The notes below the pieces were generated by a model. It searched no databases. It was not told the DNA's origin and saw nothing but the letters and a program-made list of their open reading frames with translations. A DNA stretch of 64,000 nucleotides from Salinispora vitiensis (GTDB lineage Bacteria; Actinomycetota; Actinomycetes; Mycobacteriales; Micromonosporaceae). The DNA is taken from the NCBI RefSeq assembly GCF_000378825.1, contig NZ_KB900388.1, forward strand, positions 1,996,501 through 2,060,500, in the 5' to 3' direction. Positions 20,909-30,125 of this stretch are shown here, in pieces; positions within the stretch are counted from its first letter, which is position 1, and the number at the start of each line of letters is the position of its first letter. Both the position numbers and the translations under genes were made by a program.

Positions 20909-20912
20909 CACA

Positions 20913-20945
20913 CCCGCCCCAACCGGGAGCACCGGTTGGGGCGGG
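20913..20945. terminator. Terminator hairpin between convergent tgpA and DUF3040 genes
   Basis: Perfect 14-bp inverted repeat CCCGCCCCAACCGG / CCGGTTGGGGCGGG with a 5-nt loop (GAGCA), starting five nt after the tgpA stop and ending 12 nt before the DUF3040 stop. It can serve both strands. Confidence 0.85.
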
Positions 20946-20957
20946 ACGGTCAAGGGC

Positions 20958-21356
20958 TCAACGGCGCCCCTCCGGGCGCTGCCGCCACCGGTCCTCCATC
21001 CGGTCCAGGATTGACGGTCGACGCCCCGACCGCCCACGGGACCGGCGGCGCTTTGTCGTCGTCCCACCCACGACATGCAGGTCGGGGGACTGCGACCGCC
21101 GGTGCGACTGCGCCCCGAAGCCCAACGCGGCCAGCATGACGACGAAACCCGCCACCGCCAGCGGCGGGGTCTTGATCACCGCGCCGTAAACCAGCAGGGA
21201 CAGGCCGACGACGACCACGCCGGCAGCGATGAACAGACGACGCCGCGCGTGGAAACGCGGGTCGCTGGCGCGCACGGCCGAGGCGAACTTGGGGTCCTCG
21301 GCAAGCGACCGCTCGATCTGATCGAACAGCCGCTGCTCGTGCTCCGAGAGCGGCAC
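20958..21356 (-). CDS. DUF3040 domain-containing membrane protein
   Basis: Small actinobacterial protein of 132 residues. The N-terminus PLSEHEQRLFDQIERSLAED and RASDPRF form the DUF3040 signature, followed by two membrane helices (about 40-58 and 65-82) and an Arg-rich cytoplasmic tail. Function is unknown. In many actinobacteria this family sits close to dcw and dinB, as it does here. The start codon is GTG with GGAGGAG upstream. Confidence 0.9.
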   Translation of the reverse strand: MPLSEHEQRLFDQIERSLAEDPKFASAVRASDPRFHARRRLFIAAGVVVVGLSLLVYGAVIKTPPLAVAGFVVMLAALGFGAQSHRRSQSPDLHVVGGTTTKRRRSRGRSGRRPSILDRMEDRWRQRPEGRR

Positions 21357-21470
21357 GGCACTCCTCCCCGGTCACGTTGGTCGGCCCGGGCGGCCGACAG
21401 ACCGTGGCAGCCAACCAGCTGCTTACCCACAAGTCTACGAGGGCCCTCGCGCGTCGGAAAGCGGGACGAC

Positions 21471-22730
21471 CTATGGCCGGCGCTGATTTTCCCTCAGCCG
21501 CTGGTCACGGGGGCTCAACAGACTGGCTGGGCCGACGACGGAACGTCCGAAACGGGCAGCGGCGGCGTCAACGGCGCGTTCGGCCTCCCGCCACCCCCGC
21601 GCCGGCTCACCAAGGGCGAGTTGCCGGGGTGCGTCCCGGACGGGCACGATCTGCTCGGCCCGGACGCCGACCAGCCGGATCGGTTCCTCGGGGTCGAGAA
21701 GGGTGTAAAGCGCCCAGACAGTGTCGAACATCTCCCGGCCGACATCGGTCGGGACGTCGAGGCTGCGGGAGCGGCTGACCGTACGAAAATCGGCCAGCCG
21801 CACCTTCAACGTCACCGTCCGCCCCACCTGGCCACCGCGGCGCAGCCGGGCACCGACCTTCTCGGCGAGGCCGAGCAGCGCCCGACGGATCTCCCGCCGA
21901 TCGGTCACGTCAACGTCGAACGTCACCTCCGCACCGACCGACTTCTCCCCCCGCTCCGGGGTGACCCGCCGCGGGTCCCGCCCCCACGCCAGCTCGTGCA
22001 GGTGCCGGGCCGCGGCGGTACCGAGCGCCCGACGGAGCATCCCGTCCGGCGCCTGCGCCAGCTCACCGACGGTGACCAGGCCGAGCCGACGCAGCGTCTC
22101 GGCCGACCGCTCCCCGACCCCCCAGAGTGCCTCCACCGGCAGCGGGTGCAAAAACTCAAGCACCCGCGCGGTCGGAACCACCAGCAGCCCGTCCGGCTTG
22201 GCCCGCGTCGAGCCAAGCTTCGCGACGAACTTGCTCGACGCCACCCCGACCGAGCAGGTGATTCCCACCTCGGTCGCCACCCGCTCGCGAATCAGCCGGG
22301 CGATCGCCGACGGCGGGCCGAACAGCCGCTGGGCGCCGGCCACGTCGAGGAACGCCTCGTCCAGGGAGAGGGGCTCGACCAGCGGGGTGATCTCCCGGAA
22401 GATCTGCATGACCCGACGCGAGGCGGTCGTGTAGGCGGTGAAGTCGGGCGGCAGGAAGACCGCATGCGGGCAGAGTGCCCGGGCCCGCGCGGTCGGCATC
22501 GCGCTGCGGACGCCGTACCGTCGGGCCGGGTAGCTCGCCGAGCTGACCACCCCCCGCGGCCCAAGCCCGCCGACCACGACCGGCTGGCTGCGCAGCTCCG
22601 GCCGGCGGCAGACCTCGACAGCGGCGAAGAACGCGTCCATGTCGACGTGCAGGACACGGCATCCGGAGTCGTCAGCGTCCGGCCCGAAACGTGAGTCGCC
22701 GCCGCGCGGCAACGACTGGCTGCGGCCCAT
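21471..22730 (-). CDS. dinB: DNA polymerase IV (Y-family, DinB)
   Basis: Translesion DNA polymerase, 419 residues. The catalytic motif HVDMDAFFAAVE is near residue 28, YPARRYGVRSAMP marks the fingers, and SLDEAFLDVAG holds the second acidic pair. The helix-hairpin-helix region (LPVEALWGVGERSAETLRRLG) and little-finger domain follow. All catalytic acidic residues are present, unlike ImuB nearby. A -10-like TAGCCT lies eight nt before the ATG, suggesting a leaderless transcript; no SOS box is visible in front of it. Confidence 0.95.
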   Translation of the reverse strand: MGRSQSLPRGGDSRFGPDADDSGCRVLHVDMDAFFAAVEVCRRPELRSQPVVVGGLGPRGVVSSASYPARRYGVRSAMPTARARALCPHAVFLPPDFTAYTTASRRVMQIFREITPLVEPLSLDEAFLDVAGAQRLFGPPSAIARLIRERVATEVGITCSVGVASSKFVAKLGSTRAKPDGLLVVPTARVLEFLHPLPVEALWGVGERSAETLRRLGLVTVGELAQAPDGMLRRALGTAAARHLHELAWGRDPRRVTPERGEKSVGAEVTFDVDVTDRREIRRALLGLAEKVGARLRRGGQVGRTVTLKVRLADFRTVSRSRSLDVPTDVGREMFDTVWALYTLLDPEEPIRLVGVRAEQIVPVRDAPRQLALGEPARGWREAERAVDAAAARFGRSVVGPASLLSPRDQRLRENQRRP

Positions 22731-22738
22731 ACCCGCAA

Positions 22739-22744
22739 AGGCTA
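22739..22744 (-). promoter_or_regulatory. Probable -10 element of dinB
   Basis: TAGCCT on the minus strand, eight nt before the dinB ATG with no ribosome site in between. Matches the TAnnnT pattern seen before several other genes here. No clear -35. Confidence 0.45.
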
Positions 22745-22792
22745 GTGCGGTTATCCCCGCCCCGACCAGCGGCGCGGCAGCGGAACCGCAGC

Positions 22793-24031
22793 TCAGCCCC
22801 GGACCACCAGCAGTGGGATCGTCATCTCCGCCGCGGTGTCCGAACCGTGGTAGGCCACCAGCCGACTCGCCATCGGCGGCTCGGACCGGGTGGCCAGCAC
22901 GGCGTAGTCGCCGTTGCAGAGCACCACCACGTCCCCGATTCGACCCAGGTGCTCCTCGGGCACCGGGCCGAACCAGCCGGCCGCCACCAGCTCCGCCCGG
23001 GTGGTGACCCGGGCGGCGGCACCGAGCACGGCCGACCAGGCGGCCACCACGTCGTCCCGGGCGCCGGGCCGTACGTGCAGGTAGCGAACTCGGGGCTCGC
23101 CGGCCACCACCATCACGCCGGCGCGCAGGCGCGGGTCGGCGTCCAGGTCGAACCGGTGCTCGAGGGGAATGTTGAGCTGACCGTGGTCGGCGGTAACCAG
23201 CAACGCCGCGTCCGGCGGCAGCCCCTCCACAAGACGAGCCAGCAGCCGGTCAACATCGGCCGCGGCGGCGCGCCACGGCGCCGAATCAACCCCGCTGAGA
23301 TGGCCGTGCCGATCGAGGTCGGGGTGGTAGCCAGAGACCAGGGTGGGCCCGGAGCCAGCCGCCAGCGCGGCCAGCATCTCCCGACCCAGTTCGTCGACGT
23401 CCGCCGCACCCCGGTAGTCGCCACCCCGGTTGGCCGCCAGCGTGAGGCCGCTCCCGCCGAACTCGGGCCGGCTCACCACCGTCACCCGGACCCCGGCGGC
23501 CCGGGCCCGTTCCAGCTGGGTGGGGACGGGTTGCCAGCGCAGCGGCTCCGGGTCGCCGGCCCAGTCGATGTGGTTGAGCACTCGGTCGGTGCCGGGGACC
23601 CGCAGGGTGAACCCGAGCACGCCGTGCGCACCGGGAGCAGTGCCCGTACCGAGGGTCACCAGGCTGGTCGGGGTCGTCGACGGAAAGCCGGAGGTGAGCG
23701 GCCGGCCGGTGGTTGCGGTCAGTTCAGCCAGAACCGGTGCGTACGGCGTGGCGGTGGGGATCTGCTGCCAGCCGAGCCCATCCACCAACAGCACGGCGAT
23801 CCGGCGCACCCCGTCAAGCATGGTGGTCAGGCCGAGCACGTCGGTCGCGCCGGGCACTCCCAGTGCCGCGAGCGCGGCGGGCAGGATGTCCGCGAGGCTC
23901 GCCACGCCGTACCGGGGTGCGAGGATCCCGTAGGGATCGCTCGCCCCGGAGTCAGCCCCGGCAGCCGAACCGGAACCGGCCCACGCCGGCGGGATGCCCG
24001 GCAGGCGGATGTGCTCCGGCGGGCCGGTCAT
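22793..24031 (-). CDS. Alkaline phosphatase superfamily / nucleotide pyrophosphatase-like protein
   Basis: Product of 412 residues of the type I phosphodiesterase/nucleotide pyrophosphatase fold. Metal and nucleophile motifs are visible: VLLVDGLGW (first Asp), GFPSTTPTSLVTLGTG (Thr nucleophile in the PSTTP core), LVSGYHPDLDRHGHLSG (Asp/His ligands) and LLVTADHGQLNIP (Asp-His pair). There is no signal peptide, so it probably acts in the cytoplasm. Substrate unknown. Overlaps the methyltransferase stop by 4 nt (ATGA). Confidence 0.85.
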   Translation of the reverse strand: MTGPPEHIRLPGIPPAWAGSGSAAGADSGASDPYGILAPRYGVASLADILPAALAALGVPGATDVLGLTTMLDGVRRIAVLLVDGLGWQQIPTATPYAPVLAELTATTGRPLTSGFPSTTPTSLVTLGTGTAPGAHGVLGFTLRVPGTDRVLNHIDWAGDPEPLRWQPVPTQLERARAAGVRVTVVSRPEFGGSGLTLAANRGGDYRGAADVDELGREMLAALAAGSGPTLVSGYHPDLDRHGHLSGVDSAPWRAAAADVDRLLARLVEGLPPDAALLVTADHGQLNIPLEHRFDLDADPRLRAGVMVVAGEPRVRYLHVRPGARDDVVAAWSAVLGAAARVTTRAELVAAGWFGPVPEEHLGRIGDVVVLCNGDYAVLATRSEPPMASRLVAYHGSDTAAEMTIPLLVVRG

Positions 24032-24798
24032 GCCTGCCGGCGGGCGAACAGGTGCAGCTGGGCGGCGAGGTCCCGCCAGGGCGGTTGGGCGGCGAGCGCC
24101 AGCTCCAGCTCCAGCAGAGCGGCGGGCTGGCCGTCGGCGACCGCGGCGGGCAGCAGGTCGGTGAGGACGCGTACGCCGTGGATCTCCTCGACCGTCAGCC
24201 CGGCGGCGGTGAGCAACGCGGCCGCCTCATCGGCGGCGAAGCGCCGCCGCAGCGTGTCCCGGGGGCCGGCGGCTCCGGAGGAGTCGGCGGCGAGGAGCGC
24301 GGCGACATCGAGTTGGCCGGTCATGGCCCGGCCGAGCACGGCGGCGGCCCGCCCGGCGACCAGGGCGCTCGCGGCCCCGCCGGGGCGCAGCGCACCGGCC
24401 AGCGCCGCGACCACCGCCGCCGGGTCGTCAACCACTTCCAGAACGGCATGACAGAGCACCAGATCCACGCTGGCCGGCGCCACGAGCCCGGCGAGCGCGT
24501 CACCGTCGCCCTGCACCGCATGCACCCGGTCGGCAACCCCGGCCTCAGCAGCGCGGCGGGTCAGCGCGGCGAGCGCGTCGGGGTTGGCATCCACGACGGT
24601 CACCCGGTGCCCCGCCAGGGCCAGCGGGACCGCGAAGCCGCCGGTGCCCCCACCCACGTCGAGTACGGTCAGGTCAGTGCCGGCACGGCGGTCAAGCTCG
24701 GCGCGCAGCACCGACCAGATGACAGCGGTACGCGGGGTCAGCGGCGGGCCAGCGAGCCGCCCTCGGGTCTGCTCCACCTCGACCAGCCTAGTCACCAC
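24028..24798 (-). CDS. SAM-dependent methyltransferase (class I)
   Basis: Class I methyltransferase of 256 residues. The SAM motif is LDVGGGTGGFAVPLA (around 46-60), then VVDANPDAL (acidic loop) and DLVLCHAVLEVVDDP (motif IV). The target cannot be read from the sequence. GTG GTG at 24798-24793 offers two possible starts. Coupled to the phosphodiesterase gene downstream; the small protein upstream may share its transcript. Confidence 0.86.
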   Translation of the reverse strand: MVTRLVEVEQTRGRLAGPPLTPRTAVIWSVLRAELDRRAGTDLTVLDVGGGTGGFAVPLALAGHRVTVVDANPDALAALTRRAAEAGVADRVHAVQGDGDALAGLVAPASVDLVLCHAVLEVVDDPAAVVAALAGALRPGGAASALVAGRAAAVLGRAMTGQLDVAALLAADSSGAAGPRDTLRRRFAADEAAALLTAAGLTVEEIHGVRVLTDLLPAAVADGQPAALLELELALAAQPPWRDLAAQLHLFARRQA

Positions 24799-24861
24799 GT
24801 CCAGTCCCGTCCGGAACGGCCGGCCGGCCAGGACCCGGGACGGGTCAGGACTTGAGCCGAG

Positions 24862-25041
24862 TCAGGACTCGCCGCCGGTGACGGCCTCCTCCTCGTGCTG
24901 CGAACGCACCGAATTGGCCACCGGCCCCTCGGTGATCTCGTACTCCCGGGCCTCGGCGTGATGGGTGGGCACCCATCCGGCGCCGAGCCGGGTCCGGCTC
25001 GTGTTGGCCACCCCACCGTGGTAGGCGCGATTCCCCGTCAT
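24862..25041 (-). CDS. Small conserved-looking protein of unknown function
   Basis: A 59-residue product starting MTGNRAYHGGVANTSRTRLG and ending in an acidic tail (SQHEEEAVTGGES). It is hydrophilic, without membrane segment or known motif. ATG 25041 is supported by GAGGGG nine nt upstream; an in-frame start at 25071 has none. It precedes the methyltransferase by 63 nt on the same strand. Codon use has normal high GC at third positions, so I think it is real, but I do not recognise the family. Confidence 0.55.
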   Translation of the reverse strand: MTGNRAYHGGVANTSRTRLGAGWVPTHHAEAREYEITEGPVANSVRSQHEEEAVTGGES

Positions 25042-25139
25042 CGGTTCGTCCCCTCGTACCGCGCGGGCCACGTTGCCGGCGCGGACAGGGAGTCTCCCGC
25101 CGCCCAGAGCGAAAAACCGTAACCTGAATCACTTGACGA

Positions 25140-28100
25140 TCACCGAAAATCGCGGGCGGTCGGGCGAACCTGGAGCTCAATCGGGTCCAGTCGATCAGCG
25201 GTGAGATTGATCACCCCCTCGTGCCGGCGGAGAAGACCCCGGACCACCAGCCCTCCGCTGTTCTTCGCCACCTGCCGATAGCGCTGCCACAGCCCGGGGG
25301 AACAGGTGACGTTGAGCATCCCCGTCTCGTCCTCCAGGTTGAGGAAGGTGACCCCGCCCGCGGTCGCCGGACGCTGCCGGTGGGTGACGATCCCACCAAC
25401 CCGAATCCGCCGACCCGGCTCCACCAGCGCAAGCCGGGCGATCGGCACCGCCCCCAGAGCGTCGAGCTGGTCCCGGACGAACCGGGCCGGATGGCTCTCC
25501 GGCGACAGCCCGGTCGCCCAGACATCCGCGACGAGACGATCGACCGCCGCCATCCCGGGCAACATCGGCGCGACCGTGCCGGGCACGGTACCGGGCAGGC
25601 GGTCGGGATGCTCCTGCGCTGCCGCCCCGGCGCTCCAGAGCGCCTGCCGTCTGGTCACGCCGAAACACGCGAAGGCGTCCGCGGTGGCGAGCGCCTCCAG
25701 CTGCGTGGCGGTCAGACCCGCCCGCCGGACTAGGTCCGACATATCTTGATACGGCCCGCGCGCTGCCCGCTCGGTCTCGATCCGCTCGGCCACCTCCACA
25801 CCGAGCGTACGCACGCTGCCCAGCCCGAGCCGGACCGCCGGACCACCCAGCCCCCACTCCTGCAGTGGCTCCCCCGGCTGGCTTCCCCACCGGGTGTTCG
25901 GGGTGGACTCCAGGACCGCCCCGGCACCGCTGGCATTAACATCCGGCCGACGGACCTCCACCCCGTGCCGACGGGCGTCATCCACCAGGGTCTGCGGCGA
26001 GTAGAACCCCATCGGTTGGGCGTTGAGCAGCGCGACCAGGAACGGTGCCGGGTGATACCGCTTGAGCCAGGAGCTGGCGTAGACCAGGTAGGCGAAACTC
26101 ATCGCGTGGCTCTCCGGGAAGCCGTAGCTGGCGAACGCGGTGAGCTTGCGGAAGACATCGTCGGCCAGCTCACCGGTGATGCCCCGCTCGGCCATCCCGG
26201 CGTAGAGCCGATCGGCGATCCGGGCCATCCGCTCCGCCGACCGCTTGGCCCCCATCGCCCGGCGCAGCTGGTCTGCCTCGGCCGCGTCGAAGCCGGCCAG
26301 GTCGATGGCGAGCTGCATGAGCTGCTCCTGGAACAGCGGCACGCCCAAGGTCTTCTCCAGCGCGTTACGCATCAGCGGATGCGGGAAGGTGACCGGTTCC
26401 TGTCCGTTCTTACGCCGGATGTACGGGTGCACCGAGCCGCCCTGGATCGGACCCGGCCGGATCAGCGCCACCTCCACCACCAGGTCGTAGAAGCAGCGGG
26501 GCTTGAGCCGGGGCAGGGTGGCCATCTGGGCGCGGCTCTCCACCTGGAACACCCCGACCGAGTCGGCCCGACAGAGCATGTCGTAGACCTCGGCGTCGTC
26601 CAGGGACATGTCGCCCAGCTCGAGCCGCGCCCCGATCAGGTCGTAACCGTGGTGCAACGCGGCGAGCATGCCGAGGCCGAGCAGGTCGAACTTGACCAAA
26701 CCGACGGCGGCGCAGTCGTCCTTGTCCCACTGAAGCACGCTCCGGCCGGGCATCCGCCCCCACTCCACCGGACACACCTCGATCACCGGCCGGTCGCAGA
26801 TCACCATGCCGCCGGAGTGAATGCCCAGATGCCGGGGAAAGGTCTGCACCGCGTCGGCGTACGCCACCACCGGCTCGGGGATGCCCTCGACATCGGCCGC
26901 GGCGACCGAACCCCACCGATCTATCTGTTTACTCCAGGCATCCTGCTGGCCGGGGGAGAACCCGAACGCCTTCGCCACGTCCCGCACCGCCGACCGGGGC
27001 CGGTACGAGATGACATTGGCCACCTGAGCGGTGTGCTCCCGCCCGTACCGGGCGTAGACGTGTTGGATCACCTCCTCTCGACGGGAGGACTCGATGTCCA
27101 CGTCAATGTCCGGTGGCCCATCCCGCTCCGGAGCGAGAAAACGCTCGAAGAGCAGCCGGTGGCGGACCGCGTCAACGTTGGTGATCCGTAACGCGTAGCA
27201 GACCGCCGAGTTCGCCGCCGACCCGCGGCCCTGACAGTAGATGTCCTGCTCCCGGCAGAACGTGACGATGTCGTAGACCACCAGGAAGTAGCCGGGAAAG
27301 CCCAGCTCCTCGATCATGTTCAGCTCATGTTCAAGCTGCGCGTACGCCTCGGGGTGCGCCTCCGGCGGGCCGTAGCGCTCGCGTGCCCCCCGCGCCGTGA
27401 GATGACGCAGCCAGCTCATCTCGGTGTGCCCAGAACCCACCGGATACGCCGGTAGCGCCGGGGCGACGAGCTGTAGGTCGAAGGCGAGTTCCGCGCCGAA
27501 ATCGGCGGCTCGGGCCACCGCCCCCGGATAGGCGGCGAACCGGGCCGCCATCTCGGCGCCGCTGCGCAGGTGGGCGGTGCCGGCAGCGGGTAGCCAGCCG
27601 TCGATCTCGTCCAGGCTACGGCGGGCGCGGACCGCGGCGAGGGTGGTGGCCAGCCGACGCCGCCCCGGAGTGGCGTAGTGCACGTTGTTGGTGGCCACCG
27701 TCGGTAGCCCGGCGGCCGCCGCCAGCTCGGCGAGGGCATCGTTGCGGTCGGTGTCGACCGGGTGGCCGTGGTCGGTCAACTCCACCGCGACCATCTCCGC
27801 GCCGAACAGCGCGGTCAGCCGGTCCAGTTCCCGGGCCGCCGCGTCAACTCCCTCGGTGAGCAGCGCAGCCGGTACGTGACCCTTGCGGCAGCCGGTGAGC
27901 ACCAGCACGTGGTCCCGCAACTCGGCCGCGACCTCCGCCAACTCCCCGTAGACCGGACGGCCCTTCTCACCACCGCGTAGCTGGGCTCGGGAGATGGTGG
28001 CGGCCAACCGGGCGTACCCCTCGTGGCCGTGGGCGAGCAGCAACAGGTGCCGCCCGGGCGGGTCCGGCTCGCCGTCGGGCACGCCCGGCAGGTCGAGGGA

Positions 28101-28514
28101 GAGCTCCGCGCCGAAGACCGTCGGCAGGTGCAGGGCACGGGCCGCCTCGGCGAAACGCACCACGCCGTAAAAACCGTCGTGGTCGGTCACCGCGAGCGCG
28201 GTGAGCCCCAGTCGGGCAGCCTCCTCGGCCAACTCCTCCGGGTGGCTGGCACCGTCGAGGAAGCTGAAGTTGGTGTGCGTGTGCAGCTCGGCGTACGGCA
28301 CCACATCGTCCGGGCGGGCTGTCGCGGGCGGCGGATGGTACGGACGCCTACCGGCCCGCGCGGGAGCATCGCCGCCGTCGGCCTCCACCGCCAGCGGGTC
28401 CACCACGTGCAGATGCCGCTCGCGGTCGCGGGTACGACGTTGCCCCCGAGTGGATTCGCCGCTGAGCACCCGCTCCAGCTCCGACCACGGCAAATCCGGG
28501 TTGTGGAAGCTCAT
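25140..28514 (-). CDS. dnaE2: Error-prone DNA polymerase DnaE2
   Basis: C-family DNA polymerase of the ImuA-ImuB-DnaE2 mutasome, 1124 residues. An N-terminal PHP domain (AELHTHTNFSFLDGASHPEE, around 75-95) is followed by the polymerase domain with the catalytic PDIDVDIE motif (around 466-473) and the fingers region (GRGSAANSAVCYALRI). The C-terminal HhH and OB domains end in VGGIVTHRQRP and MLNVTCSPGLW. Lacks the C-terminal tail with a clamp-binding motif of DnaE1, as expected for DnaE2. It follows imuB by 24 nt and carries out error-prone bypass after DNA damage in the family. Confidence 0.95.
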   Translation of the reverse strand: MSFHNPDLPWSELERVLSGESTRGQRRTRDRERHLHVVDPLAVEADGGDAPARAGRRPYHPPPATARPDDVVPYAELHTHTNFSFLDGASHPEELAEEAARLGLTALAVTDHDGFYGVVRFAEAARALHLPTVFGAELSLDLPGVPDGEPDPPGRHLLLLAHGHEGYARLAATISRAQLRGGEKGRPVYGELAEVAAELRDHVLVLTGCRKGHVPAALLTEGVDAAARELDRLTALFGAEMVAVELTDHGHPVDTDRNDALAELAAAAGLPTVATNNVHYATPGRRRLATTLAAVRARRSLDEIDGWLPAAGTAHLRSGAEMAARFAAYPGAVARAADFGAELAFDLQLVAPALPAYPVGSGHTEMSWLRHLTARGARERYGPPEAHPEAYAQLEHELNMIEELGFPGYFLVVYDIVTFCREQDIYCQGRGSAANSAVCYALRITNVDAVRHRLLFERFLAPERDGPPDIDVDIESSRREEVIQHVYARYGREHTAQVANVISYRPRSAVRDVAKAFGFSPGQQDAWSKQIDRWGSVAAADVEGIPEPVVAYADAVQTFPRHLGIHSGGMVICDRPVIEVCPVEWGRMPGRSVLQWDKDDCAAVGLVKFDLLGLGMLAALHHGYDLIGARLELGDMSLDDAEVYDMLCRADSVGVFQVESRAQMATLPRLKPRCFYDLVVEVALIRPGPIQGGSVHPYIRRKNGQEPVTFPHPLMRNALEKTLGVPLFQEQLMQLAIDLAGFDAAEADQLRRAMGAKRSAERMARIADRLYAGMAERGITGELADDVFRKLTAFASYGFPESHAMSFAYLVYASSWLKRYHPAPFLVALLNAQPMGFYSPQTLVDDARRHGVEVRRPDVNASGAGAVLESTPNTRWGSQPGEPLQEWGLGGPAVRLGLGSVRTLGVEVAERIETERAARGPYQDMSDLVRRAGLTATQLEALATADAFACFGVTRRQALWSAGAAAQEHPDRLPGTVPGTVAPMLPGMAAVDRLVADVWATGLSPESHPARFVRDQLDALGAVPIARLALVEPGRRIRVGGIVTHRQRPATAGGVTFLNLEDETGMLNVTCSPGLWQRYRQVAKNSGGLVVRGLLRRHEGVINLTADRLDPIELQVRPTARDFR

Positions 28515-28538
28515 CGGTGCCCGCCGACGCCACCGGGA

Positions 28539-30125
28539 TCAGTCATAGCTCGCCTCCACCAGCCACCGGCCCCCCTCGACCGCGAGCAGCAGGGCGGCAC
28601 CATCAGCGAGGCAGACCTGGAACCGGGCCCGCCGCCGGGCCGCCGCCGGTTCCCACCACCGCTCGTCAACCGGCCATGGACCAGCCCATCCGATGATCGC
28701 CACCGGCCGGCCGGCCCCGATGGTGAGCCACACCGGTGCCGCACTCACCGCCAGACGTGCGCTGATCACGACGGGCTCCTCGACGGCGTCCTGCACGGTA
28801 GCGGCCAGCGGCTCGGGGAGCACCACCGCTGGCGCCGGCGGTGGCAGCCGGCCCGGCCACGGCGGCTCCCCCGGCCGGCCCGGCAACCACCCCGACGTGG
28901 GGGACCCGGGGCGGGCCGACCGGCGTTCATCGCCCCACGGCACCAGGCGTACCTGGTCGGCCGGGGAGCGCCCACCGCCGAGTACCGCGGTGACCACCGC
29001 CTCAGGGCCCAGGAGACCCTGGATCCGGCTCAACGCCCGGTGCGCCCGGTCCCGCTCCTCCCCCGCCTCCCCCCACAGGCCGGGTTGGAGGGCCCCCAGC
29101 GCGACCACCCCGTCGGGCACCAGCCGTAGCCGGACGATGCCGGCGGTGGGCCGCACCGGTTCGGCACCCGACCGGCCACCGGAGAGCCACCCGTCGAGCT
29201 GCCACCGCGTCCGGTCGGCGATGGCGGCGGCGGTGAGCAGACCGTCGTGCCGCCAGGTTCGGTGCAGTTCCTGACCGTGCGCGGTCACCGCCTCGATACC
29301 GAGGCGGGTGCAGGCCAGCCCGTACGCGGCGAGACGGTCGTGCAGCCGCTCGGCCAGTGCGCGGGCGACGAAGGCCGCCGCGTCAATCCGGTCGAGCGGT
29401 TCGTCCTGGTCCACGGTGACCGTCAGGTCCACCGGGGGCTGCCGAACCGCGAGCGGGCGGTGGTCCCGGCCCATGGCCAGCCGGTGGGCCAGCGCACCAT
29501 CGGCGCCGAATCGGGCCAGCACGTCGCCGGGGGGCAGCGCGGCGAAGTCGCCGAGGGCGCAGATACCGAGCCGACGCAGCAGGTCGGCCAGGGCCGGTCG
29601 ACCGAGCGCCTCGACCGGCTGGTCGGCGAGGAACCGGGGCGTCCCGTCCGGGGGAACCACCCGGCCGCTGCGGGCGGCCAGCCCGGCGGCGAACTCCCCG
29701 TCGGCGATGCCGACCTGGCTCTCCACCGCACAGGCCTGGGCGACGTGCTCAATGATTCGCTCCGCCGCCGCCTCCTCACCGCCGAGGTGGCGGGCCGGGC
29801 CCCGGGCCGGTACCGCGCACATCCCGGGACGGACCACCGCCACCCCGGCCACCAACTCCTCGATTGCGGCCACCACCGGCTCGAACGCTCGGGCGTCCCG
29901 GGCGGGATCGTGGGCGACGACGGTGAGTCGGGGGCAGCGACTCTGCGCCTCCCGCCGCCGTAGTCCCCGACGCACTCCCTCGGCCCGGGCCGGCTCGGAG
30001 CAGACGACCACCCGGTTGGCGTGCAGTACCGCGACCGGGTCGGTGCTGGGCACCCCCTCCACCAGCTCAGCGGCGACCACCGGCCAGTCCGGGCACCAGA
30101 GCACCATCGTGCGGAGCCCGGTCAT
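28539..30125 (-). CDS. imuB: ImuB, catalytically inactive Y-family polymerase-like protein
   Basis: Adaptor of the mutasome, 528 residues. The Y-family fold is recognisable (LFGADGALAHRL-like HhH region, ALGDFAALPPGDVLARFG) but the N-terminal motif is MVLWCPDWPVVAA in place of the DMDAFFA of active polymerases, so catalytic acidic residues are missing, as known for ImuB. The C-terminal half, specific to ImuB, interacts with DnaE2 and the sliding clamp in mycobacteria. ATG 30125 overlaps the imuA stop (ATGA); the frame is open further upstream, within imuA, but this is not family sequence. Confidence 0.92.
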   Translation of the reverse strand: MTGLRTMVLWCPDWPVVAAELVEGVPSTDPVAVLHANRVVVCSEPARAEGVRRGLRRREAQSRCPRLTVVAHDPARDARAFEPVVAAIEELVAGVAVVRPGMCAVPARGPARHLGGEEAAAERIIEHVAQACAVESQVGIADGEFAAGLAARSGRVVPPDGTPRFLADQPVEALGRPALADLLRRLGICALGDFAALPPGDVLARFGADGALAHRLAMGRDHRPLAVRQPPVDLTVTVDQDEPLDRIDAAAFVARALAERLHDRLAAYGLACTRLGIEAVTAHGQELHRTWRHDGLLTAAAIADRTRWQLDGWLSGGRSGAEPVRPTAGIVRLRLVPDGVVALGALQPGLWGEAGEERDRAHRALSRIQGLLGPEAVVTAVLGGGRSPADQVRLVPWGDERRSARPGSPTSGWLPGRPGEPPWPGRLPPPAPAVVLPEPLAATVQDAVEEPVVISARLAVSAAPVWLTIGAGRPVAIIGWAGPWPVDERWWEPAAARRRARFQVCLADGAALLLAVEGGRWLVEASYD

